DNA from: Clostridiales bacterium UBA1446
GTDB lineage: Bacteria > Bacillota > Clostridia > Oscillospirales > Oscillospiraceae
Length of the DNA stretch: 5,616 nt
Assembly (NCBI GenBank): GCA_002329245.1
Contig: DCTG01000210.1
Coordinates: forward strand, 1,127 to 6,742
Direction: 5' to 3'
Each line of letters starts with the position of its first letter. Position 1 is the first letter of the stretch. Position numbers and translations under genes: made by a program. The notes beneath the pieces were generated by a model, which was given only the letters and a program-made list of their open reading frames with translations, did not search any database and was not told where the DNA came from. Of the stretch, positions 1-5,616 are shown one piece after another.

Positions 1-62
1 ATAGAAGAATTACCGCAGAATTAAAACAAAAATGGCTTGTTATATAGGACGCGCTATTAGTG

Positions 63-101
63 GCGGAAAATTTTTCCATCAACAAGGCGGAATGCGGAAA
101 A
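63..101 (+). repeat. GCGGAAAA direct repeats and palindrome upstream of the promoter
   Basis: GCGGAAAA occurs at 63-70 and again at 94-101, a 31-bp offset close to three helical turns. A shorter GCGGAA lies at 87-92. The first copy is part of a 13-bp inverted repeat, GGAAAA-T-TTTTCC (65-77). The second copy ends five bases before the -35 element of the putative operon promoter. This position and phasing fit an activator or repressor binding region. The binding protein is unknown; the downstream response regulator is one candidate. In AT-rich DNA some of this could be chance. Confidence 0.35.
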
Positions 102-106
102 ATTCT

Positions 107-136
107 TTGACTTTGCTAGCTGGGTCATGCTATGAT
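107..136 (+). promoter_or_regulatory. Sigma-A type promoter of the molybdoenzyme operon
   Basis: A -35 element TTGACT (107-112) is separated by 18 bp from a -10 element TATGAT (131-136). The -10 is preceded by TG at 128-129, giving an extended -10. Transcription would start near 142-144 and leave a leader of about 190 nt before the ATG at 333. This is the best promoter match on the + strand ahead of the operon. It was found by eye and the start site is unproven. Confidence 0.6.
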
Positions 137-142
137 GAAACA

Positions 143-228
143 AACCAGTTGGGTAATAATAACCAATTGGAAGTTAAAAATAGAGGCTAAACGGGGGCTG
201 TGGGAAAAATCATTGCGACCAATTGAGG
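143..228 (+). repeat. Three ACCARTTG repeats at the start of the leader; the first two can form a hairpin
   Basis: AACCAGTTGG (143-152) and AACCAATTGG (161-170) are near-identical and start 18 bp apart. A third partial copy, ACCAATTGAG, lies at 218-227. Each core is close to palindromic. In RNA, 145-152 can pair with 163-170 as an 8-bp stem (one G-U pair) with a 10-nt loop. That hairpin would sit almost at the 5' end of the predicted transcript, where it could slow decay. As DNA, the repeats lie just downstream of the promoter, where operators for a repressor are often found. The sequence does not decide between the two roles. Confidence 0.4.
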
Positions 229-231
229 GAC

Positions 232-256
232 CGGTGCGAAATGGCGCCGCCTTTTT
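232..256 (+). terminator. Possible attenuator hairpin in the leader
   Basis: CGGTGC (232-237) can pair with GCGCCG (244-249) in a 6-bp GC-rich stem containing one G-U pair, with a 6-nt loop. It is followed by CC and five T (252-256). This resembles a short intrinsic terminator about 77 bases before the first gene, so it could act as a conditional attenuator. The stem is short and two bases separate it from the T-tract, so efficiency would be modest. I recognise no known riboswitch class in the leader and no clear antiterminator partner. Confidence 0.3.
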
Positions 257-319
257 CAATATCCTTAGACTTTTTTCTGTGTGAGAAGTGTTCAGCACTT
301 CGTATAGATTCGGAAAAAC

Positions 320-327
320 GGGAGGTT
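320..327 (+). promoter_or_regulatory. Ribosome-binding site that fixes the large-subunit start
   Basis: GGGAGGTT has GGAGG at 321-325, seven bases before the ATG at 333. The reading frame also extends up to a GTG at 288, but that codon has no comparable Shine-Dalgarno sequence. The ATG at 333 is therefore preferred. Confidence 0.8.
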
Positions 328-332
328 ATCGA

Positions 333-3083
333 ATGGATCGCAAAAAATTCAGCATCAAAGCCGATAAGCGTGTCTTGAAGGCGCAAAGCCTGATGGGCCC
401 GCGAAGCGGCCCGCCCACAGTCGTCGACTCGGACGAGACCGGTAAGATTACACGGATTCGTCCATTCTACTACGATGAGAAATATGAATGGGAAAGCCTG
501 AATCCCTGGAAAATTGAAGCCCGCGGAAAAACGTTCGAACCACCGAGGCGAACCGTTACGGCTCCCTATTACTTAACCTACAAGAAGCGTGTTTATTCTG
601 AAAACCGTGTTCGTTACCCCTTGAAACGCGTTGACTGGGATCCCGAAGGAGAAAGAAATCCGCAAAACCGGGGTAAATCCAAATATGTCCGTATCTCCTG
701 GGACGAAGCCACCACCATAATTGCCAAGGAACTGCTCCGCGTCCGGGAAAAATACGGTCCGGAGTGCGTGTTGTCCGAGGCAGACATGCACGGGGAAGGC
801 AAGCACGTTGCCCCCTGCCACGGCTGTGCCAACCGCCTGCTATCCCTTTTGGGCGGCTACACAACGCAGATGCGCAACGAGGACAGTTGGGAAGGCTGGT
901 ATTGGGGGGCCAAGAACGTCTGGGGCGGCGAGCCTGTCGGCCAGATGCAGCCCAGCTATAATCTTTGGCCAGATATCGCGAAGCACAGCGACATGCTCCT
1001 GTTCTGGGGAGCCGATCCTGAAGTCACGCCGGCCGGTTTTGACGGTATGATGGCAAGCCGCCTTAGCCAGTGGCTCCACGCCTTGGGTCTCAAGTTCGTT
1101 TACATAGACCCTGCGCTTAATTATTCCGGCTGCTATCTGGCGGACAAGTGGATTCCTGTTTACCCCAATACCGACGCGGCCCTGCAGTTGGCCATTGCAC
1201 ACGTATGGCTGACCGAGGGACTCTATGACAAAGAATATGTGGAGAGTCACGCGGTTGGTTATGAGAAGTTCTTCGACTATGTACTCGGCAAGGTAGACGG
1301 CGTGTCGAAAACGCCGGCTTGGGCGTCCGAGAAATGCGGTGTGCCGGAATGGACCATTAAGGCTTTTGCCCGGGATTGGGCGAGCAAAACGGTTAGTATC
1401 ACACACGGAAACGGCGGTCCCGGCATTCGCGGTCCGTTCGCTTCCGAACCCGGCCGGCTTGAGCCCATCCTTCTCGGTATGAGAGGCCTGGGAAAACCGG
1501 GTGTCCATCAGGTCAAGTGGATCGAATGGAACCTGTTTACCGACAAATTCCCGATGCCCTATCAGGGCAAGGCGATTCCCACGCTTGCGCATTTTGGAGA
1601 GAGCGTTCGTCCGCCGAAGGCGGAGAAAGCTTTCCCGCATTATAAACTGGAAGAGTTCCAATCCGTGGCTGAACGGGAAAAAGGCCGGTTCAAACTGAGT
1701 AATTTTGCGCAGACCATTGAAGAACTGGCCGAAGTCTGCCGGACCATGGAGCAGGCGCCGCAGCAGTCCATTCCGAAATGCATGGTGCATGACGCCATCC
1801 TGAACGGAAAAGTGGACTGGTGGGGCCTGTATTCTTTCTGCGGGCCCGTAGAGGAGCAATGGCAGCAATTTCATTTCCCGGCGGAAGGCTGCTCCAAGAT
1901 ACATATGATCTGGACGGATTCCCCCTGTATGGTGACCTGCTGGAACGACGGCTTCCGCTTTGTCAAAGCCCTTCGAAGCCCGGAGATCGAATTTGTGCTG
2001 GCGCAGCATCCCTGGCTGGAAAACGACTGTTACCTCGCGGACATCATCCTTCCCGTGCAGACCAAGTTTGAAATGGAGGACATCTGCGACGATCCCGGCG
2101 GCGGCGTCTTCACCTCCGTTTTTCACGAGCGTCCGGCCTGCCCGCCGGTGGGAGAATCCTTAAACGATTTCGACTGCGTCGCGGAAGTGGCGAAGAAGAT
2201 CAGCCGCGAGGCCTACCTCAAATATACGGCGGGCGAGATCACGGCTTCCATGTGCATCGACCTGTTCTGGCAGGGAAGCGGGGTATCCCATTTGGACGAG
2301 AACGACGACTTCCATAAGCGGGACATCTTCGTCCTCCCCTGCGACCCGGACATTCAGAAAAAGGTCCCGCCCCAGCTGCGCAAATTTGCGGAGGACCCGG
2401 AAAACAATCCGCTCCAAACGCCGACCGGGAAGCTCGAGTTTACCTCCACGGGACTTCTCAAGCACTTTCCGGACGACCCGGAGCGCCCGCCCTATCCCAA
2501 ATGGATTGAAAGAGGCCCCAGTCACGACGAAACCCTGCGCTCCGAGCGCGCGAAGAAATACCCGCTCCTGTGCATGTCAAACCACGGGCGCTGGCGCTTC
2601 CACGCCAACTTGGACGACATCACCTGGCACCGGGAAATCGAGACCATGAAGATTCGCGGCTGGGACGGGTATCAGTACGAGCCGGTGTGGATGAACACGG
2701 CTACCGCCAGAGAATACGGTGTCTCCCACGGCGATATCGTAAAGCTGTATAACGAGCGGGGCGCCGTGTTGGGCGCGGCGTATGTGACGGAGCGAATTAT
2801 CCCCGGCGTCGTCTATATGGACCACGGCTCCCGGTTTGATCCCATCGACCCGGAGAAGCTGGATCGGGGCGGCGCCATCAACCTGATTTCCCCCACGGCG
2901 ACCATTTCCAAAAACGTCACCGGCATGGCGGTCTCCGGCTTTTTGGTGGGCATGTCTCCCGTGACCGACGAGGAGATGGAGCGCTGGAAGCGGGAATACC
3001 CCGAAGCGTTTGCCAGGAAGGTGGACGACGCCTGCGGGGTTTGTCTGGACGGATGGCTGATTGCGGAGAAGAAGGAGGGCTGA
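333..3083 (+). CDS. Molybdopterin oxidoreductase large subunit, pyrogallol transhydroxylase-like
   Basis: Catalytic subunit of a DMSO reductase-superfamily enzyme, 916 residues, expected to bind a bis-MGD molybdenum cofactor in the cytoplasm. Its closest family, as I recognise it, is pyrogallol-phloroglucinol transhydroxylase of Pelobacter acidigallici and related phenol hydroxylases. The first 144 residues have no cysteine, so the N-terminal 4Fe-4S site common in the superfamily is absent, as in transhydroxylase. The block WKIEARGKTF near residue 58 and GERNPQ are familiar from that family. Asp184-Ser185-Trp186 (codons 882-890) matches its Asp-Ser-Trp motif, in which Ser is reported to ligate Mo. 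TPTGKLEF is at 696-703. The dinucleotide-binding domain spans roughly 743-885. No Tat or Sec signal is visible. It is slightly longer than the Pelobacter subunit and ends in a tail with a CxxC pair (901/904). The start follows the ribosome-binding site at 320-327. The family is secure; the substrate is not. Alternatives are resorcinol-type hydroxylation or reductive dehydroxylation of a catechol. Confidence 0.9.
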   Translation: MDRKKFSIKADKRVLKAQSLMGPRSGPPTVVDSDETGKITRIRPFYYDEKYEWESLNPWKIEARGKTFEPPRRTVTAPYYLTYKKRVYSENRVRYPLKRVDWDPEGERNPQNRGKSKYVRISWDEATTIIAKELLRVREKYGPECVLSEADMHGEGKHVAPCHGCANRLLSLLGGYTTQMRNEDSWEGWYWGAKNVWGGEPVGQMQPSYNLWPDIAKHSDMLLFWGADPEVTPAGFDGMMASRLSQWLHALGLKFVYIDPALNYSGCYLADKWIPVYPNTDAALQLAIAHVWLTEGLYDKEYVESHAVGYEKFFDYVLGKVDGVSKTPAWASEKCGVPEWTIKAFARDWASKTVSITHGNGGPGIRGPFASEPGRLEPILLGMRGLGKPGVHQVKWIEWNLFTDKFPMPYQGKAIPTLAHFGESVRPPKAEKAFPHYKLEEFQSVAEREKGRFKLSNFAQTIEELAEVCRTMEQAPQQSIPKCMVHDAILNGKVDWWGLYSFCGPVEEQWQQFHFPAEGCSKIHMIWTDSPCMVTCWNDGFRFVKALRSPEIEFVLAQHPWLENDCYLADIILPVQTKFEMEDICDDPGGGVFTSVFHERPACPPVGESLNDFDCVAEVAKKISREAYLKYTAGEITASMCIDLFWQGSGVSHLDENDDFHKRDIFVLPCDPDIQKKVPPQLRKFAEDPENNPLQTPTGKLEFTSTGLLKHFPDDPERPPYPKWIERGPSHDETLRSERAKKYPLLCMSNHGRWRFHANLDDITWHREIETMKIRGWDGYQYEPVWMNTATAREYGVSHGDIVKLYNERGAVLGAAYVTERIIPGVVYMDHGSRFDPIDPEKLDRGGAINLISPTATISKNVTGMAVSGFLVGMSPVTDEEMERWKREYPEAFARKVDDACGVCLDGWLIAEKKEG
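3072..3078 (+). promoter_or_regulatory. Ribosome-binding site of the iron-sulfur subunit gene
   Basis: AAGGAGG lies inside the last codons of the large-subunit gene, seven bases before the ATG at 3086. It selects that ATG over the in-frame ATG at 3041 inside the upstream gene. The two-base gap between the genes suggests coupled translation and balanced subunit amounts. Confidence 0.8.
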
Positions 3084-3085
3084 GC

Positions 3086-3898
3086 ATGCCGAAGGTTTTT
3101 GTAATCGATACCGCCCTGTGCAGCGGCTGCTATTCCTGTCAGATGGCCTGCAAGGACGAACACTGCGACAACGACTGGACCCCGTACGCCAAACCGCAGC
3201 CCGATACGGGACAGTTTTGGCTGAAAGTGAACGAAACGGTGCGCGGCACCATTCCCAAGGTGAACGTCACCTACATGCCCCGCCTGTGCAACCATTGCGA
3301 CAGGCCGGCCTGCCGTGAGGCCTGCCCGGTTGGGGCCGTTTCCAAGCGGGAGGACGATCTCGTTCTCATTGACCCGGAAAAATGCGACGGCTGCGGGGCG
3401 TGCGAAAAGGCCTGCCCCTACGGCGTAATCTATTTCCACGCGGAATTGGACATCGCGCAGAAATGCACCGGCTGCGCGCATCTGCTTGACGCGGGAAACC
3501 CGCTTCCCCGCTGCGTCGAGGTCTGTCCCACCGAGGCGCTGCGCTTCGGCGAGCGGGAGGAGCTTGCCGGCCTGCTGGAGGGCGCGCAGGTCTTGAAGCC
3601 GGAAACCGGACTCGGCCCCAACGTTTACTACCGCAACCTTCCCGGCCAGTTTATCGCTGGGACGCTTTACGACCCCATAGAGGAGGAAGTGATCAAAGGG
3701 GCCAGGTGCATGGCGGTGTCCGGCGGTCGGATTCTCAACGTCTACTCCGACGAATTCGGCGATTTCTGGTTTAAGGACCTTGCCGTGGGAGAGTACGACA
3801 TCACCATCACGGCCCGGGGCTTCCGGCCGAAGTACTGCTTCGGCGTCAGCACGAAGGAATGCGTCAATTTGGGGGATATCCCCCTGGAGCGGGCCTAA
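3086..3898 (+). CDS. Iron-sulfur subunit of the transhydroxylase-like molybdoenzyme, with C-terminal beta-barrel domain
   Basis: 270-residue electron-transfer subunit, close in length to the Pelobacter acidigallici transhydroxylase small subunit (274). Four cysteine groups are visible: 12/15/18/22, 68/71/76/80, 100/103/106/110 and 127/130/143/147. This is the DmsB-like pattern that normally holds four clusters. After a linker (about 150-200), residues about 200-270 look like a small transthyretin/carboxypeptidase-regulatory-type beta domain (SGGRILN, DEFGDFWFKDL, VGEYDITI). That fits the beta-barrel domain reported for the transhydroxylase small subunit, and this fusion is the strongest pointer to the family. 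There is no signal peptide or membrane segment, so it should form a soluble cytoplasmic heterodimer with the product of the gene two bases upstream. No membrane-anchor gene follows, so any outside redox partner is unknown. The electron-transfer role comes from family knowledge. Confidence 0.9.
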   Translation: MPKVFVIDTALCSGCYSCQMACKDEHCDNDWTPYAKPQPDTGQFWLKVNETVRGTIPKVNVTYMPRLCNHCDRPACREACPVGAVSKREDDLVLIDPEKCDGCGACEKACPYGVIYFHAELDIAQKCTGCAHLLDAGNPLPRCVEVCPTEALRFGEREELAGLLEGAQVLKPETGLGPNVYYRNLPGQFIAGTLYDPIEEEVIKGARCMAVSGGRILNVYSDEFGDFWFKDLAVGEYDITITARGFRPKYCFGVSTKECVNLGDIPLERA

Positions 3899-3921
3899 AA
3901 AGCTACAACCGCCCGCTCCGG
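3884..3921 (+). terminator. Stem-loop over the operon's last stop codon
   Basis: GGAGCGGGC (3886-3894) pairs perfectly with GCCCGCTCC (3911-3919). A G-U and a C-G pair extend the stem to 11 bp. The 16-nt loop contains the TAA at 3896-3898. Only CCCTTT follows, with no real T-tract, so it may be a weak intrinsic terminator or a 3' end that protects the message. It separates the enzyme operon from the regulatory genes, which have their own promoter. Confidence 0.45.
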
Positions 3922-3957
3922 CGCTGCCCTTTCCTCGCATTCGAAAAATGTAATATA

Positions 3958-3986
3958 TTTACTTTATGATATAAATATGGTATTAT
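3958..3986 (+). promoter_or_regulatory. Promoter of the two-component regulatory genes
   Basis: TTTACT (3958-3963) lies 17 bp before TATTAT (3981-3986), and a TG at 3978-3979 gives an extended -10. Transcription would begin near 3993, about 30 nt before the ATG at 4025. The region is very AT-rich, so other -10-like matches such as TATGAT and TATAAA nearby are possible. Confidence 0.5.
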
Positions 3987-4024
3987 TGGAATGAATAGCA
4001 CGAAATAGAGAAAGAAGGGCGAAG

Positions 4025-4717
4025 ATGAAAGGTCTGATCATCGAGGACGACAGGGAGCTTTCCGACAACATCTGTAAAAGTCTTGGGTATCCGTTTCGCC
4101 TGACGCAGGCCTTCGACGGGGAGGAGGGGCTGCTCACGCTTCTGTCCGGCAGCTTCGACGTCGTCATTTTGGACGTGATGATACCGAAGCTGAACGGCTA
4201 CGAGCTCATTTCCCAGATGAGAAGGGAAGGGATCACAACGCCCGTCCTGATGCTCACGGCGCTTGAGCGCACGGCGGATGAGGTGCGCGGCCTCAAAGCG
4301 GGAGCGGACGATTACATGACGAAGCCCTTTGATATCGACGTGCTGCAGGCGCGCCTCGAGGCCCTGGTCAGGCGTTCGAAGACAACCACGGCCCAAACGG
4401 ACAATACGCTCACCTTTCTCAATCTCACGGCGAAGCTCAACACCCGGACGGCGGGAATCGGCGGCCACAGGCTGGAGCTTCCGGGCAAGCAGTTCGACAT
4501 GTTGGTTTTCCTGATGGAAAACCGCAATATGATTGTCCACAAGGAAAAGATCTTCCAGCATATCTGGGGGTTTTACTGCGGCACCGGCTCCTCCGTGGTG
4601 GAGGTTTACGCCTCGCAGATCCGGAAGGAACTGAAAAAGCACGAGTACGACAAATACTTCAAGACCGTCCGGGGAATCGGCTACATACTGACGGACGACA
4701 GCGAATTGTATGGATAG
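4025..4717 (+). CDS. OmpR/PhoB-family response regulator
   Basis: 230-residue DNA-binding response regulator, the normal length for the family. The receiver domain (about 1-117) has the acidic pair Asp8/Asp9, phosphoacceptor Asp50 (ILDVMIP), Thr78 and Lys100 (TKPF), so it looks fully functional. The C-terminal winged-helix domain (about 128-226) shows the typical LPGKQFDML start, the IWG element and the final TVRGIGYIL strand-turn. GAAGG at 4014-4018 is a ribosome-binding site six bases before the ATG. The next gene overlaps by eight bases and encodes its likely partner kinase. Once phosphorylated it should bind direct-repeat DNA and control transcription. Target genes cannot be read from the sequence; the adjacent enzyme operon is a candidate by position only. 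The family assignment is firm. Confidence 0.95.
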   Translation: MKGLIIEDDRELSDNICKSLGYPFRLTQAFDGEEGLLTLLSGSFDVVILDVMIPKLNGYELISQMRREGITTPVLMLTALERTADEVRGLKAGADDYMTKPFDIDVLQARLEALVRRSKTTTAQTDNTLTFLNLTAKLNTRTAGIGGHRLELPGKQFDMLVFLMENRNMIVHKEKIFQHIWGFYCGTGSSVVEVYASQIRKELKKHEYDKYFKTVRGIGYILTDDSELYG

Positions 4718-5616
4718 GAAAAGCTATATCCGCGGGCGCCGCCTGCAGCATCTTTTAGCCCTGTTCACGTCATTTCTGCTCATCTTTCTTGCCTTTGACG
4801 GAATCGTTTGCGCGATAGCCGAAAAAGCCCTGTACAAGGAGATCGACGGCCGGCTTTCCGAAGCCGCGCGGGCCGTCGGGGAAAAGCCCGACGGCTTTGT
4901 CGAAGATTTTATAAACGGCGGCGCCATCGGGTACGACGGCTGCGAGAATAAAATGTTCCTGCTTCTCCGAAACGGCGAAGGCGCGATTTTAAACGCCGCC
5001 TCTCCGTCCTCCTTCGGCGATCTGCCGAGCCTCGGCTTTTCCCCGTCCGACTGCGGGAAGATCCGGACGCAGGCGGCCGCCCGGGGGAGTGAAAAGCGCT
5101 ATTACCGCATCTTTACCATGCCTGTCCGGACCGCGTCCGGGCAGGTTTATTATATTCAGACGGCGGCGGACTCCACCGGCATCCGGTCCTCCTTAAACAT
5201 CCTCCTTGCGGCGCTTCTGCACGGTTCGGCCGCCGCACTGATTCTGCTTCTGGCCGCGGAGTGGTATCACGGCAAGGCCCTGACGAGAGGCGTCACCGAG
5301 GCATGGGAAAAGCAGGACGAGTTTATCAGCTACGCCTCCCATGAAATCCGCTCGCCCCTTACGGTCATCCACAATTCGCTGGAGCTTCTGCTCAAAAACC
5401 CGGGCGGAAAAATCATCGACCACAGCGACCTCATTATAAACTCCCTGACCGAGACAAACCGGCTGCGCAAAATGTCCGCCAATCTTCTCGCAATGGCCCG
5501 TCTGCAGGCTTCCGACCTCGAGCCGAAGTGGCAGAAATTCGATTTGGACGAGCTCATTCTGTCCTTCATAGACCCGTTTCAGTGTCAGGCGGAGCTGGCG
5601 GGGAAGGAGCTGCGGT
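4710..5616 (+). CDS. Sensor histidine kinase, partial (cut by the window edge)
   Basis: The frame opens at ATG 4710 inside the last codons of the response regulator gene and stays open to the window edge, giving 302 codons. No clear Shine-Dalgarno sequence precedes it, so translation is probably coupled to the upstream gene. Two membrane segments are visible (about 15-37 and 164-186), flanking an extracytoplasmic region of about 125 residues that I cannot assign to a known sensor fold. The HisKA dimerisation and phosphoacceptor domain begins near 202, with His211 in the H-box SHEIRSPL. Only about 25 residues separate the second membrane segment from His211, so there is no HAMP domain. The ATPase domain lies beyond the edge. 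Its role is to sense a signal outside or in the membrane and phosphorylate the neighbouring regulator. The signal is unknown. Confidence 0.93.
   Translation, partial: MDRKSYIRGRRLQHLLALFTSFLLIFLAFDGIVCAIAEKALYKEIDGRLSEAARAVGEKPDGFVEDFINGGAIGYDGCENKMFLLLRNGEGAILNAASPSSFGDLPSLGFSPSDCGKIRTQAAARGSEKRYYRIFTMPVRTASGQVYYIQTAADSTGIRSSLNILLAALLHGSAAALILLLAAEWYHGKALTRGVTEAWEKQDEFISYASHEIRSPLTVIHNSLELLLKNPGGKIIDHSDLIINSLTETNRLRKMSANLLAMARLQASDLEPKWQKFDLDELILSFIDPFQCQAELAGKELR

Noticed and set aside
32..190. Open frame of 52 codons from ATG 32 to TAA 188-190 on the + strand
   Set aside because: It has no ribosome-binding site, runs through the putative promoter and repeats, and its product has a low-complexity end read from those repeats. 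I see no family resemblance.
132..284. Open frame of 50 codons in the leader, a possible leader peptide
   Set aside because: Its ATG lies inside the -10 element, so it would not be in a transcript from that promoter, and it has no Shine-Dalgarno sequence. No later start in the frame is supported.
288..332. Extended GTG start for the large subunit, adding 15 residues
   Set aside because: The GTG lacks a ribosome-binding site, while the ATG at 333 has GGAGG at ideal spacing. The extra residues do not form a signal peptide.
840..2126. Long open frame of 428 codons on the - strand
   Set aside because: It lies wholly opposite the large-subunit gene, has no recognisable domain, and is typical of antisense frames in GC-rich coding DNA.
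2813..3940. Open frame of 375 codons on the - strand
   Set aside because: It is antisense to the end of the large subunit and the whole small subunit, both clearly recognisable proteins, and shows no domain of its own.
3983..4642. Open frame of 219 codons on the - strand opposite the response regulator
   Set aside because: The + strand frame has all conserved receiver and winged-helix residues; the opposite frame shows no motif.
1..5616. CRISPR array, tRNA, rRNA, insertion sequence or transposase
   Set aside because: I found no regularly spaced long repeats, tRNA-like cloverleaf, rRNA segment, transposase motif or flanking inverted repeats. The only repeats are the short ones near the first promoter.

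Overview
The window holds a two-gene operon for a molybdenum enzyme, followed by a two-component regulatory pair whose sensor kinase runs off the right edge. All four genes are on the + strand. The host looks like a moderately GC-rich, strictly anaerobic Gram-positive bacterium (Clostridia-like). The grounds are strong GGAGG ribosome-binding sites, extended -10 promoters, an oxygen-sensitive iron-sulfur/molybdopterin enzyme with no export signal, and an OmpR-type regulator overlapping its kinase gene. This placement is inference; no taxonomic marker gene is present.

Region 1-332 has no convincing gene. It is AT-rich and carries a good sigma-A-type promoter (TTGACT - 18 bp - TATGAT with an extended TG). 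Upstream of the promoter are GCGGAAAA repeats and a GGAAAA/TTTTCC palindrome. Downstream is a leader of about 190 nt with three ACCARTTG-type repeats; two of these form a hairpin at the predicted 5' end of the message. A GC stem followed by five T could be an attenuator.

Region 333-3898 encodes a 916-residue catalytic subunit and a 270-residue iron-sulfur subunit, two bases apart. Both resemble pyrogallol-phloroglucinol transhydroxylase of Pelobacter acidigallici and related phenol-ring hydroxylases (DMSO reductase superfamily). The large subunit lacks the usual N-terminal Fe-S cluster and has the Asp-Ser-Trp active-site motif. The small subunit has ferredoxin motifs plus a C-terminal beta-barrel domain. 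Two features depart from the characterised enzyme: several pocket positions seem substituted, and the small subunit keeps all sixteen cluster cysteines. The operon may therefore encode a relative acting on another phenolic substrate, possibly with net electron transfer. This is inference.

Region 3899-4024 contains a stem-loop over the stop codon of the small subunit and a separate promoter. Region 4025-5616 encodes an OmpR/PhoB-type response regulator and a membrane histidine kinase without HAMP, overlapping by eight bases. The pair could control the enzyme operon, but only adjacency suggests it.
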